Shown here in pieces: positions 26,633-39,963 of a DNA stretch of 64,000 bases. Source of the DNA: Parasponia andersonii (taxonomy: Eukaryota > Streptophyta > Magnoliopsida > Rosales > Cannabaceae); assembly GCA_002914805.1 (NCBI GenBank), contig JXTB01000301.1:62001-126000 (forward strand), in the 5' to 3' direction. A program made the position numbers and the translations under genes. The notes beneath the pieces were generated by a model. That model worked only from the letters and a program-made list of their open reading frames with translations. It ran no database searches and was not told the origin of the DNA. The stretch's first letter is position 1. Each line of letters begins with the position of its first letter.

Positions 26633-27868
26633 CTTTCTATAATCGTCCTAATCAAATTAGCCCAATAACCCTCTAATTAAGCTCATCATATACTTAGACA
26701 TTCACCTAGGTTCATAATTAAATAAGTGTCACATAGTTTTTTTTATTGAAATAAGTATAGTAAAAGAGCCGGTAGATGATAGCTAGATAGATTTTCATTC
26801 TAATGGCTAGACATTCATTGGCATAAATATCGATAAACTAGAGGGTCAAGTATAAGCAATTAAGCTAACTTTAGCAACTTTGACAACTTAAATATACATC
26901 AGTATTTTGAGCATAACTTTTGCTATAGATGTAAGATGATTCTTGAATTTGTGAATAGCTAAAAGACTAGGTTACAATTCATCTATTAAAAACTTTTCCC
27001 AAATCATTCGGTTATTAAGGAGTAAATTTCGTGATAAGGTCTAGATCTAGGAAAAGTTATTTTTGGTAATTATTCACACACGTCATGGACTTTTCCTAGG
27101 AAAATTTGCATAGTTGATTACTTGTTAGGCTTTACATGAATTACTTATTATCTTGGACCTTGGATAAAGATGCTTACTTGGTTGGGGCGTAAACATAAAA
27201 GAAAATAATTTAAATATCAAAATTGATATATGCAAAATAATTGTACTAAGATATTATCAAAAGCCATACAATATTAAAAATTGCCATTAATTATCTCATG
27301 TTCAAAATATATTTTCATCCACTCATCATTTAAACTAATATTAAAGCATAAAATATAAATACAAAAGAACAGTGATTCTTATTACTTCTTGCTTTCTTTT
27401 TCTTTCCTTTTGGTCTACAACTTGTGTGTGACATTATAGATAGAGATGGTTATTTATAGGTCAATTTTGAGGAATCTAAATATTTTGAGAAATACCTTTT
27501 AGTTAGCATCTTTCTATAAATTTTCATGTTTTATCTACAAACTTCATTTTAATTAGCAATTTCAAGAAAAATAAAGGATAATTACATTTTTATACCTTCT
27601 ATTGTACCTTGCATTTTAATTATAATTAACATTAATATTCAGATTTATAACTTGTAACTTTATACTTTCTTTGTGTCAAACACCAATTTTGATAGTGGTA
27701 GCGCTACTAAGACGGAGATAAAAAAGAAAGCAGTTAATTTCGTATTAAGCAATTCAAAAGAACGAAGTACGACATAGAGCCAAGACTAAGAAAGAATGGA
27801 ACCATCAATACGTCAAGGAGAAGAGGGTTCATTCATCTAACATTTTCTTACTATTGGCTTCAAGTAGC

Positions 27869-27922
27869 NNNNNNNNNNNNNNNNNNNNNNNNNNNNNNNN
27901 NNNNNNNNNNNNNNNNNNNNNN
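27869..27922. other. Assembly gap (54 N)
   Basis: Unresolved bases; no feature can be assigned inside. Confidence 1.
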
Positions 27923-28269
27923 TAAATATTCAAAATCTATATTTCTACATTTTTTTAATTTTAATTAGTTATAGATTTTTAAATTATTTATTAAATATGT
28001 ATCTTTAAATTTAGAATGGTATTTAAGTAAACTTAATGGTCAAAATTAGTGTTTGGCTGATAAATAGTATAAATTTATTATAGGTTTTAAATCCAAATGT
28101 CAATATTGATTATAACAAAAATATAATATATAAACTCAGCGAATAGTTGAAATGTAAAGTATAAAATTATAAATTATCTTGAGAAAAGAATGACAAAATC
28201 TAGATAATCCTTGTAATTTCAAGAAAATGATGATGCCAACTACGTACGCATTCTATAACACTTCTTTTT

Positions 28270-30900
28270 AGATGTCCATCATATAAGATTATGTATTGTT
28301 AAAACCTTACTAAGGAAAAAACTATGTAGAAAAACAATATATGGTAAACAAAAAAAAATATATACTATTCTTATTTAAGTTACGATTTGAAAACCTTGTA
28401 AATAAAAATCTCGTTAGAAAAATCCAATGAGTCATCTTAGCTAAAGAGAAAATAGTGCAATATGTAACTAACTCCACTTCGTGTGAACACATCTAATGTA
28501 GCTTAAATTTCCACTTAAAATTCTTAAGGCGGTGTATTCCAATCTTATGTATTAATTTTTCAAATGTTGTGATTGGAACTACTTTAATGAATATATTCTT
28601 TAGGCTGCCATTTGAACGAATTTATTGAATAGTTATATCACCCTTTTTCTATAGTTCATGCTTAAATAATAATGTTTGGAATATATGTGATATAACCTTC
28701 TTTCATTTGAGCAATGCATGCAGGCTATAACATTGTCCTTGTGTATTACATTTAAGAATCCTATTAGGCTATATTTGATAGAGAGAAAGAAAAATAAGAG
28801 GCAAGGAAAAATTAGGAAGGAAAAGAAAATATCTTTCCTCCATAATTGTTAGGTATAAATAGATGAAAAAAAAATTAATTTGTTTGAAGACGACTATTTT
28901 ACTCTTAATATAATGATTTTAAAAATTAATACGCAAGGTTAATTTGGTAAATTTATTTTTGTGATTGGCTAAAGTATTTTTTCTTCTACTTTTCTCTCCA
29001 ATTTGGAATGGAAAATTTTTGTAAACCCCACCTTATTTTTTTCTCTCCCATTTTCTCCTCTATTTTCTCTTCCTTTCTCTTTTTCTTCATACCAAACAAT
29101 TAATTTTTCTCTTTTTCCTTTCCATTTTCCCTCCTACCCTTTTCTATCTCTCTCTTTTTCCTCCTACCAAATATAGCTTTAAGGAAGATAATTTGCATGT
29201 TTATTGAATATATTGGATCATAGATCTTAACCATACGTATTCTCTACTTGATTCATAAAGTGTGATTATTTCAACATAATTTGGGCAAAAAGTAATAATA
29301 GTTTGCTTTATAGGGCGCCAAGATAGTCTTATATCACTATTAGTAAAGATATAAACTATTCAATATCGAGCTTTACGAGGGTCAAAAAAATACCAAGCAT
29401 CTAAAAATACAAACTCTAATTTATATTTCTTAGAATAAAATATTCCTACGTCAATTGTATCAGAAAGATTATGAAATACATATTTAATTCTTTTCCAATG
29501 TCTTTGTATTTGAATTAAACTACATCTTGCTAATAAATTAGCAAAAAAAAGTTATATCAAGTTGAGAACAATGAACAAGATTCAAAGGAGCACTTATTAT
29601 ACTAAAACATCATACTTTAGACCAAAAATTTCTTTATTATCTTCTTCAATACAAAAATAATACTTTTTCGCATAAAGTGTTCAAACAACCATTAAAGTAC
29701 TCATTGGGTGACCTTTGTCCATATAAGAATATTTAAAAATCTTTTCTATATCAGTCGATTGATATATAAGTATACCATCTTACAAATGCTCAACCTGCAA
29801 GCTTTTTTTTAGCTCTTTTTAAAGGTTTTTCGTTTCAAACTCTTTCTTTATACATTCTATCACCTCTATAAGCTCTTTAGGAATCCCAATGATACTCAGA
29901 TTATCAACATATTCTGCAATGATAGCAAACTCTATTTTTGAGCTCTTAAAAAAACACAAATAGACAAGTAAGATTATTCACAAAATCTTTACTCATAAGA
30001 TATTCATTGACACAATTGTACCACATGAGTCTGGATTTGTTTTGTCTATAGAAAGATCTTTGTATCTTATTTTAACATATTTCTTGAGGTTTTCAATAAA
30101 GTATGCACTTAAAGTATTTTAACCTTTCAGATATAAATATAATTATCACGTGATCTATAAAAATATGCTATTACAACATCCATTAGACACATATGTTTCT
30201 GAGAATATCAAGCTAATTAAGAACTATAATATAATCGCATCCACCATAAGAGAATATATCTTCTCATAATTTATTCTAAGTCTCTAACTCTATGTCACAA
30301 GTTGTGATATCTCACGATCTCATTTTTCTCATTATGTTTTTTATGTACATAAATTCATTTTTACCTTAATGGATTCACACAAGCAGATGTTTGGACTACA
30401 AGTTTAAATACTTTTCTTTTCTGAAGAGAATTGAGTTTATGAGTTTATGGGTAGATTGCATCTTTTTATTTTAGCTAATTATTTCTACATCGACTCTCAT
30501 CAAAGGAATTTTGGTTCAGGATCCTCATTCTCATTTATTATGTAAATAGCTATAACATAAAAAATGTATTGGTTACAATAATTTCATGGTAACATTATTA
30601 TTTTCATCAGTTAACATAAGTCTCTTTATTTTTCATATTTTCAGGTACTAAACCTCTTATTGGGTTAAATGTTCAATAGTGCCAGCTGTTTGTTTTGGCA
30701 ATATGGTTTTCTTCAAGTATACCATCATTTTTAAGTTTGTCCATTTCTTTAACCCTTTTCTTCCAGGGCTTTATCTTTAGAGCAATTGATCTACCATACT
30801 TTAGGCGTACCTTAAACTCCTCTGCTTTTAATGCTCAAAAATTGTCTGATAGAGAGATCAACCGGAACTGAAGTATTTGCAGCTAGTGCACGTGGCTTGC
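28270..30900 (-). mobile_element. Decayed Ty1/copia RT-RNase H fragment, split by a MITE
   Basis: Reading the minus strand from about 30560 downward gives an old copia polyprotein: an RT segment with DIEKIFKYSYMDKGHPMST (about 29700-29760), then FFANLLARCS, DPRKARY and LSWRPIKQT of the RT-RNase H junction. RNase H continues to about 29182, is interrupted by the MITE at 28767-29178, and resumes with ACIAQMKEGYI and then TTFEKLIHKIGIHRLKN (about 28545). Many stops and frameshifts make it a pseudogene. Gag and integrase are not seen, and LTR ends were not identified, so both boundaries are approximate. Confidence 0.7.
28764..29181. mobile_element. Tourist-like (PIF/Harbinger-type) MITE
   Basis: A 412-bp element (28767-29178) with ends GGCTATATTTGATAG and, in reverse complement, AGCTATATTTGGTAG. 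It is flanked by the trinucleotide TTA on each side (28764-28766 and 29179-29181). TTA duplications and a TTTGG-containing terminal repeat are typical of Tourist/PIF-Harbinger MITEs. The arms are purine-rich on the left and pyrimidine-rich on the right, so they can fold back on each other. It has no transposase and sits inside the RNase H region of an old copia element. Confidence 0.6.
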
Positions 30901-31927
30901 TCACTCTCATTGTATACTAAGTATATAGAGAGAGTGACCAAAGGAGTGCCTTTGGTGAGGAGTGTTTTCGTTGCTCGGTTCAAGTATGCTTAGAAACTCT
31001 ATTTACACAAGAAACAGATAAAATGAAATTGAGAAAAGAAAAGAGATTCTAAGGAAATGTAGAAATAATCTATAAACAAGTTGTTATTTTAAATGTTCGA
31101 TTCTAATCAATGGTTCAAATTCAACCTCATTAGATCGGGGGATAAATGCTAATCCCTACAATAGACGAACCTTTCATCTCAAGCATCAAACAGTAATCAA
31201 AATTAGAAATAATAGAAGTCAAAAAGTATATTTGCTATTATCATAGGATATATTTACTAATCTATGACAAAAACAATCGTAAAGAGAGCATTTGAAAGTG
31301 AAATAGAGAGAATCAAAAATTAGGTTATCCCTTTCCAACTAAGAGATTCACTAAAATTTGTCTTAAATGTGCGAGTAACCACAATTATAATAAATAAATA
31401 AATAATTAAAAAAAAAAAAAAGAAGAAGAGGAAACCCTTCTTTTATTTCCAGTTTCATCAAGGCCCAATACGAATTAGAATGCAAGACCTAAATTAACAA
31501 CATTACATATATTCAAGAAGTTGTGAGCTTTATTCGGCGTTTATTATGTTGCTTAGCCGTATAAATGTAAGTCACATGTGGCCTAAAGCTGGACAAATAG
31601 AAATACTCTGCAAAAGTCATCTGGGGAAAAATTTTTGTCATTCAAAACCTCAGATACTAGCATATCTTAAGCCAAAATTGCCATCTCCAAGTAATCCTTC
31701 CCAGCCTACCATCGGATTCCAAAATTCTTATTGACAACAAAAGGCATATCATATCAACCCTTGCTATATCTGATTTTGTCTGCCTCAGAATTAATCTTTA
31801 ACAAGTAGTTGTTTGACATTCTACAGTTCATCTCCCACGCATTAATTCAATGCCAGCTTGATCACAATAAATTCTTCACTCTGCAAAAAAAAAAATAAAT
31901 AAAAAAAAATAAAGCCTGTACCAAAAC
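30901..31927. other. Intergenic region and 3' flank of deoxyhypusine synthase
   Basis: No supported coding region. The final 200-300 bases are probably the 3' UTR and terminator region of the minus-strand deoxyhypusine synthase gene. A short open frame at 31546-31734 has no recognisable motif. Confidence 0.5.
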
Positions 31928-34280
31928 TCAGACGATAGATTTCTGGGCAAATGTTTCTGCAACCAGTAGAGGAAAGGCGATTGTTGCATCACAATGCACC
32001 TGATGATTGAAACCAAGCAAAATGAGTGGAAGCACATTCAGAATCATAATAAGAATAAATACATGAAGGTGACACAACAGTCAACCTTGCAAATAGGAGT
32101 ACGGAAGTTTATTGAAAGGCTTTCTGTTTGGTTAACAGACATAAATGCACGTGAAAATCAAAACTAATTAAGGCAAAAGGCAAAGCAACTCAAAAGGTAA
32201 AATTAAGAGTACCTTCACAGTTTTAGCAGATTCTCGAATTTTACCCCACGATACAGCCTCATCAGGACGAGCACCGGAATCACTCCCATCAAACTCTTGT
32301 GCAGTGTTGATGAAGATGGCATAGTCTGCACCATTACGCATCATATTAGCATTGCATATGTGATGTTTGGGCAGACCCCCTCCAAGTACAATGATTCCTG
32401 TCTTTCTAGGACTTGCATGGACAGCTTCACCATTCATCGCCCTAATATCTGTTCAAACAGAAAAGAGCTCTTCTATTTGCTTATCAAGCTATAAAAGTTT
32501 GCATGTAGAGAGAGAAAATAAAATAAAAGGCCAACCTTGCACTAGGTCAACAATCAGGCCAGGGTTGCGAAAAGAATGGAAGTACAACATGTCTCCCAAA
32601 GAACCATCTGTTATACCTGGACAGAATACTGGAATGTTGTTCTGAAAAACATCCAGAAAGTGCATCAGATTATCTCTGCAATCTTTTGTCATACTATTCT
32701 TAAAACTTTAAGCAAACCCTTTAATAATAAGAGTCTTTGAAGATTAAACATAACTAAAAAGCAGAGTACCAAAGTGGAAGAGAAGCGAATGTCCATAGAA
32801 GTAACCTAAGAATCTAACTGAAGTGGAGTACTACAAAGCAGAGCACCAAAGTGGTAAGGAAGTGAATATGTCTAAGTAAACTAAGAACCTAACCATAACT
32901 TGACTCTTTTTTTAGTAGTAAAATGAAAAATCTTATTTTTAATGAAAGAAAAAGCATTAGATAGTAAGGAAAAGCAGTCCAACCATAAAAGAGAAAGGGG
33001 GAGGGGTGGGGACTAGACTGAAAAAAGCTAATCTTCAATAAATCTAAAAAAATAAAAGCCCTAAACTTTTTCATTATTCAGCCACAACATACCCAAAATT
33101 AATGTAATCCCAAAATGACATCAATTTTCTCCTCACTATCTTCAAAAATTCTTCTATTCCCGTCTAACCATTATGCGAAATCAAAACTTGACTGACCAAT
33201 AAGGACGATATTAACGAGCAGCATACAATGATTGACAACACCATTACACCTCAGAACCTAGAAGTCCAATAAATACTATGATCAAGAATATAGCAAGATC
33301 ACCTCAGAACCTAAAAGTCTCATACAAACTGTACGGAATACTTGCCTTATATGCCCAAAAGAGGTATGAACTCTTGTCATTTATCTCCTTTCCCAAGCGG
33401 GCGATTAACTTAGATGGCGTCCATATCAAGTTCTGCTCAAGAATGGTCCAAGTTTAGAAAGTAAAACTAGCAATACCTCTAAATACTCACAAATGATAAA
33501 TGTTTCGATTAAATTTTCTTTTAAAAAAAAAACATGGAAAAAAAAAAAAGGATACTTGCATCTTCAGTTTGCTCCTTCAACATCTGGTCAAAAATAGGAA
33601 TGATCCAATCCTCAAACTTGCAATAGTTATCATTGGGAACCAATAAGTTACCAATGCGATTCAACCCTTTGGAGCGCAAATAAGCTCCTGGAAGAGAAAA
33701 ATCACCTTTATAAGTAGGTGCAAGACATTTTATAAGGTCCTCTTCTATACCACCAGCTGTTGTAACCACAACATCCACCATTCGATGTTCAACAAGATAA
33801 CGAATTGTATCTCTAACACCAGAAGAAACCAAATTTGATGTAAAACCCAGAAACACTTTACACCTCACAGAGCTTCTATACGCTAAATCTTTCTCCTCCT
33901 CGCTGCAGTCCTCGTCTATGCTCTCATCAGAAAGCCTCCAATCTAACTTTAAAGACACCCGGTAATAAAAAAATTAAAAGGGGCAAAAAAAAAAAAAAAA
34001 AAAAAGGAAAAAGTTAGGAACGAATTGAACAAATCATATATATATAAAGAGTCGAAACTCAGAAAATGAAAGAGAAGCCAACCATTTGATTTACAACTCG
34101 GATGGCATCGCCGAGATTGGAGGCTTGGAAGCCAGTGGAGAGCATGGAGCTAAGTAAGCGAGGATAGTCCAGTCCTTGATTGAAATCATAGCCTTCAATC
34201 TTAGCGTATTTTCCTTCAAGGCTTTCTGATTCTTTGAAGGCCGCCGAGTGAGCGGCCGCCAACAAGTGGTTGTTCTCCAT
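31928..34280 (-). CDS. DHS: Deoxyhypusine synthase
   Basis: Six exons on the minus strand: 34280-34083, 33946-33560, 33432-33346, 32641-32536, 32448-32213 and 31999-31928. They total 1086 nt and encode 361 aa, close to the 369 of the human enzyme. It transfers the aminobutyl group of spermidine to one lysine of eIF5A, the first step of hypusine synthesis, in the cytosol. The protein is highly conserved: [18 protein letters not shown], the NAD-binding stretches TDGSLGDML and [11 protein letters not shown], and [18 protein letters not shown], in which Lys329 is the expected active-site lysine. Introns 2 and 3 start with GCAAGT, not GT, and are the only in-frame options; introns 1 and 4 start GTTGGC. 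A non-coding first exon ending AAG|GTTCGA near 34757 may provide a 5' UTR intron (inference). A complete, apparently functional gene. Confidence 0.95.
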
Positions 34281-36049
34281 GTTCTTCCAAGCTATCAGGA
34301 CGGCTAAGAAGAAGGATCAAAGCTCTCAGTATTTAATTGCCTTTGTTTTTTAAATTGAAATGAAGGGATAGGATTGACTGAAAAAAATCAGTATCATCCA
34401 TTTCGCTTTTGAAAAAGAAAAGTAAAAAAGGCATAAAATGTTGAAACAAGAAACAAAAACAGCATAGAAGCAGGACTTGGGCATGGCAGAAGAACTTAAT
34501 AAAGTATTGGTATTGAGTGAGTGAGAGAGTGACATAGGAAGCAAAAGAAAATTGTCACTCTAATAAGCTGCCTACTTAAGCAAGACAACAACAATAACAA
34601 CAAAAATTGGATTTTCATTTTTCATATTGTTACACTCCCCAACGAGCACTAAAACCCTCATTCCAATCCAAAATGATATTAATTTCATTATATCTATAAA
34701 AAAAAAAAAAATAAAAGAGATAGAGAGAGTAAATTGACTCGGAAAAGAAAATCGAACCTTATGTCTGAGCCTCACGAGCTCAATCTGGCCGGAGAGTCTC
34801 TGGTTATTAAAGAAATAACCGGCGTCGGAGACGGGAGAGAGAATCGACGAGGTTGGAAGGACCAACACTGAGTCACACAGTCACACTCCGCTAATAAATA
34901 ATAATGGGGGTTAGTATGGCGGAGTTGGGGCCTAGGTTTTCATTTGGGCTTCACAAGGAATAGTTTTGGGCTGGTTAGGAGAATGTCCGAATAATAACCT
35001 CTGTTTTTAAGTAAATGTCCCACTTTTTCTTTTTCTTTTTTTTTTTTTTTTTTTAAACTTTTGAATGTTATAGAACCACATATGCTGGGTATATTGTATT
35101 ATCTTAAATCTAGAGGAAATTTGAGTAGCTGTCCGTTTTAAACACTTGATTTTATAAAAATATTTGTTTCTTTAGTTTATGTTTGCTTATATATAACCTG
35201 CTGTATTCAGTGGGTCCATTAGATTTAGTCGGGTCAATATACCAAATTACTCCTAAATAGGTCCACTACCGAAATGGTTTTTTCTACAACTGTTTTTGCA
35301 CTAAACACATCTATAACACAACCAGAGCACAACTACAGGAATAACAAATTAGATATTCGCAAATTGCAACATTTTTGAAACACAAATAAATTTTGTTAAC
35401 AGCCACATGCACTTGAAATTTGTTCTTTTTGGGGAGCATTTTAGAAATTCCCAAAGTAACAGAATGTTTCTCATTCTTCTTGATCCGTGACTTTTTAGCG
35501 CTTGGACTTATATTAACTTATGTAACCATGTCCATAGTTGGAATAAAAAGAATTGTAAAAGAACAATGAAAGCGTTAATGTGACCAATTTCACAAGCTAA
35601 AGGAAGAGGCAGACACATATTTCTCCAAAGATGTTGGAACCACATGAAATAATCACTAAATATCGAATTCTTCTATGATCATGATATATAGTTTTAAATA
35701 AAATGACCCCAAAGTAATGCAACTTCGCTTGCGGAGGGAAAAATAAGACTCTTGACTTTACACAATAAGATTCTCAGAAAATAACTCTGCCAAACAAAGG
35801 GGGTGCAAATAATTCCTCTAAAGTCTAAAACAATGCAGTAACCTTGGAAAACTTTTCAGAACTCTGCAAAATAACAACAGCAAAATACTAGTCTCCAAAA
35901 GGCCCACAATTTGCCACATCCGATTCCCAAAGTTCAGTTCCAACAGTTTGAGATAAATAGAACAAAGGCTAAAAACAACAGAAGAACCTAAACAAGAAAT
36001 GAAGCAACCACGCACGTAAAAACCTCGCCTTTGAAAATAAGCAAAACTA
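34281..36049. other. 5' region of DHS and 3' flank of the LysM gene
   Basis: About 34281-34900 is the 5' leader and promoter of the minus-strand deoxyhypusine synthase gene, including a GC-richer stretch at 34750-34870 that could be a non-coding first exon. From 34900 to 36049 the DNA is AT-rich and has no supported gene; its right part is the likely 3' UTR of the LysM gene. Confidence 0.55.
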
Positions 36050-38252
36050 TTACAAGATGGCGAATATGAGCTTCAAAGAGAAAAATGGCAAGGTTGCAAT
36101 TAAGAAAGTGGCTAAAGGATTCACCAAGGAGCAAGCATCGGAAGCACTTCCGACAGGGCCACTTACAGGGGGCAACCCTGTAAGAGAACCACCCGTCACT
36201 GGCACCAACGAAGACCTTGGTGTCAAGGATCCAACACCATCAGACTGAGGAGCAGGTGATGGTGCAAATATCGAATCACTAATTACTGAGGAAGGTGGCG
36301 CTATAATAGGAGGAAACTTTTGTGGCCCTGCATCATGTTTTGAAATGAAATGCATAAACAAATTACAAGTTACTTATCTGAAATAAATGAGAGAAAGAGC
36401 CAATTGCACACCGGAACAAGAATCAAGCAATAACCTATGACTCCAAACTTCCAATGTAAGGTGGAAGTGTATTCATTTCCAAACAGTATTCAACAACAAA
36501 TGGATAAAAAATCTGCAGAGTTTTAACAAGCCTAGTCGCTTAACACCTAGTAAGAAATTAATCAGTCCAATAGTCCATACTGCATAGCTAATCACCTTGC
36601 AAAATGGGAGGAAAATGACCACAACATGAACCAAATGTTTATAGGGAAGAAGAAGAAGGAAGAAAAAAAAAAGGCAACCATATAGAGGAATTCATATTTT
36701 ACATGAAATTATTTCAAGTGCCTTCCATTAACAAATCCATAGCAAGGCAAGAATGTTTACCTGGGCAGCGAGGTTGAAGAAAAGTAGACAGCCTGCAGCA
36801 CATAAATAATTATAAGCAAGTTCCATTCATTTCGAAATCCTAATGAGAAAATTAAGCGCAGTTTTGGAGGGTAACATACGTTGTGACAATGGTGCCATTT
36901 ACAAAACCACCATAACTACAAGAAGTAACATTGCAACCAGCACTAGTCTGCTGTACCGTATAATTCCCAACCATAAGGTTACTGTTTTTACATTGCATGC
37001 TCGAACAGGAAACCGCCAATGAAGCAGGCATGCAGTACAAACTGTACAAAAACACATAAATAAGCTGATTTGTAACACTAAAATTAAAGGTGACATTTAT
37101 TTGTATATTCAAGAACCATAATTAGTAAGAAGCCGGAGTTAAGTTCTTCAGTTACTTAAGACTTCCTGGTCCACAACTGCATTGAACGCAGTGGCTTGCT
37201 GAAATGGCATAGCTCCCATTAGGAACAATTAAGCCGAAATCTGAGGCGTATTTTGGGAAGTTTGAGGCACAAGCTGCAGTGTTGCAACAAATAAAGTAAA
37301 CACAAATTTGTATGGCCATTCACAATCTAAGTTGTCTTCCCTACAAGGAAATAGCAACCTTGACTAAAACCATTAAAAAAATTCGAAAACAGGCAAATTT
37401 CATGCACCAAAGCCATCCAAAGTGACCCAAAAAAAAAACTTCGAAAAAATATGCCAAAAACATGAAACACCCAATAACTTCACCTAAGAAGTTATAAACA
37501 CAAAAACCCAAAAGAGAAAGTGGAATAAATCCACATTTGACACCCAATTCAGGAACCAAAAAAGAAAAACACTTACCAGGCAATGGAACCGCAAGTATGT
37601 CACCAGCCTTAACAGAGGTACTTCCCATGGCATTAACATTCATCAAGTCAGTAATGGTAGTGGTATACCTTGCGGCAATGGCGGTCAGCGAGTCCACCGG
37701 CTTCACCACATACGACAAGTAAATAGCCGGCAACGAGTTATCGGTCCCGTTAAAACAAGTACAAGGAAGAGGCACCACAAGGTTTTGTCCCACATCAAGA
37801 ACAGTCGGGTCCGAAATCGAATTGGCCTCCCTTATCTGATCCGCCGAGACCAAACCGGAGTAAACCGAATCGGCGATCGACGAGAGAGTGTCGGAAGGCC
37901 GGGTTTTGTAATGGGTCGAGACCGATTTCCGGATCCCATCAACGCAAGAGCAGGTAATGGGGATTTTGAGGAAGAGCTGAGCTGGGAGAATGTGGTTCTC
38001 GACGTCCGGGTAGGAAATGTCGATGGCATTGGCGGTGAGGATAGCAATGGGGTCCAACTGGAAGAGGGAAGCTACCTCGGAGACCTTGAGCTCGGTGTAG
38101 ACAGTGTAGCCGAGCATGGCGTTGCAGGAGTCGGAGTTGGAACAGGGCTCGATTGTGGATTTAGAGCTCACCAGAACGACATTGGCCAAAACTAGAGTGA
38201 AAAATAAGAACTGGGTTTTGCTGAAACCGCAAATGGGTTTTCGATTCAGCAT
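36050..38252 (-). CDS. LysM-domain GPI-anchored protein, LYM1/LYM3 type
   Basis: Five exons on the minus strand: 38252-37577, 37273-37156, 37041-36880, 36792-36761 and 36327-36050. They total 1266 nt and encode 421 aa. The order is a signal peptide (hydrophobic core about 15-30), LysM-like repeats separated by CxC pairs (CSC, CTC, and later CVQCSC), a conserved Cys-rich block (about 266-330, with SLAVSCSSMQCKNSNLM), a Pro/Ser-rich segment, and a C-terminal hydrophobic tail preceded by small residues, as for a GPI anchor. Arabidopsis LYM1 and LYM3 bind bacterial peptidoglycan at the plasma membrane and signal with the kinase CERK1; the same role here is inferred from resemblance. LYM2/CEBiP, a chitin-binding relative, is a less likely match. 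The start codon lies eight bases from a 36-N gap, so a longer 5' end cannot be excluded. Confidence 0.9.
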
Positions 38253-38260
38253 TTTTTTTT

Positions 38261-38296
38261 NNNNNNNNNNNNNNNNNNNNNNNNNNNNNNNNNNNN
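38261..38296. other. Assembly gap (36 N)
   Basis: Unresolved bases in the 5' leader of the LysM gene, next to a run of T on the plus strand (A on the coding strand). The gap is probably due to a homopolymer or simple repeat. Confidence 1.
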
Positions 38297-39963
38297 ATCC
38301 TCTTGCTCTGAATCCCTTAGAGAGAGAAAGAGGAGAGCTTTTTGGCTTGTAGGGAGAGGAAGAGTGTAGATGTATGGGACAGTTTCTTGAAAGAAAGAGA
38401 AAATAAGTAAAAAAGAACAATAGCAGACAATGTTGTGTTGTATCGCATGGAGTGAACAGACAGTAGTCATATTCTTGAGCTAGGTAGGTGTCCAAAACCA
38501 TAACTCTTATTTGGACTAATTTGTCCTCCTCAAATAAAGTGGCATGCTCAGCTCGAAATGCCGTCGTGGTATCTGGACTCTTGTCGTTTCTTATGAACTA
38601 CTATACATCTTATTTAATATTTAGAGTTCATTTTGAACGATCGTGAGTTGGGGTCTGGTACTTTTTGCTTTTTGCTTTTAAGATTTAAGAGCATCAAAAG
38701 CGTACCCCCACATCTAAAACCCTCTTCGGGGTTTTTATCGTCTGCTTTTCGGGCATTTGGGGGAAAGAATTTCCCGGATTTTCTCGCTGTCTGGACAAGG
38801 AATGGTATTTTTTTCCACACACGAGTTTTGGAACGTGTATTAAACGTTGATATTTTATTGGAGGAAGAAAGCTAGGGTCGCGTGTAACATTTGAAGCATA
38901 GGGATAGCAATTGCACTATCCTATTAATTGCTTCAGTGCGATAACGGACCCACGAGGCTATGTTTGGCGGGGGGATGAAAACAAATACTAGCTAGCTACA
39001 TAAAATACAAACAAAATATACGTACAAGATGCAGTACGTATTTTGAACCACCCACTTATATAATAGAGCCGTATTTTAAAAATCACGTGTAGTTAAAATT
39101 AATGCACCTCATTACGTGTGTTCTATGCGCCTGTATTACATAAAAAGAAAAAAAAAAAAAATATTTAGAAGGAGAGAAAAGTACGTAGAACAAAAAATAA
39201 GCCTCGACTCAAACCCTCGTTCCAAAGAAAGGACTTTAGCTCTTCCTCTGTTCCTCTCTCCATCATTGATGGAGCCAATTTAGGCTAGGGGCAGTGGCCC
39301 CCTCATTTTCTAAAAAATTATATTTTTTATCTCTATTTTATCAAAAAAAAATTCAATTTTATCATTTATCAGTCTCTCTTAATTTTTGTAATTATAATTT
39401 TTGCTTTATTTTTATAAATAAAATTCAATAATGCTATTAATATAACCTATTAATTCTTTTTAAATTTCTAAAATTTACTTATATTATTTTAAAATATTAA
39501 ATTTTGCTCATATTGTAAATAATTTTTCTTTAGACTCACTTTAAATATCCTTTTAATTATTTATGTTGGCTAATGTATTTCAAAATTAGCTAAAAAAGAC
39601 TAATATATACCCGGCTATCAAAATTTTATTCTCTCACTAATCTCTCCTACCAAACATATAATTAATTTTATGGATAATTTATAGCAAAAATCTCTAATAT
39701 TTAAGGCCTCAGGCATTTAGGTTGTAACCTTTTAACCTAGCCATTAAATTCCTAATCTCTCAAAATAGTTGCACCTGTTAGTCCCGTACCCAAATCCATC
39801 ATATTTCTCTTTTATATTATCAGGTATATCTCAACAACACAGGGTCACAATTGAACAATCCCCTTTCCACTTTGTTGGATCTCGCTCCCGATAACTCGAC
39901 CATGACTTGCCCTTCATCCATTAACCATCAGAGTCTAAATGCCTTTCTTCATATTTGTTCTCG

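Larger units (their letters stand above)
24184..28260. other. Gene desert left of the decayed copia element
   Basis: Very AT-rich with no supported gene on either strand. It holds a foldback repeat (24350-24671), a 61-bp duplication (26511-26632) and an assembly gap of 54 N (27869-27922). Several segments have the look of long-decayed non-coding repeats. Confidence 0.55.

Noticed and set aside
37785..38195. Antisense frame of 136 codons opposite LysM exon 1
   Set aside because: Shadow of a GC-rich coding exon, with no motif of its own.
37341..38501. Open frame of 386 codons on the minus strand
   Set aside because: It is LysM exon 1 extended through the N gap into the 5' leader and through the donor into intron 1. 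Only 37577-38252 is coding.
38633..38875. Open frame of 80 codons near the LysM promoter
   Set aside because: Frames are open on both strands, with no motif, no splice support and no recognisable relative.
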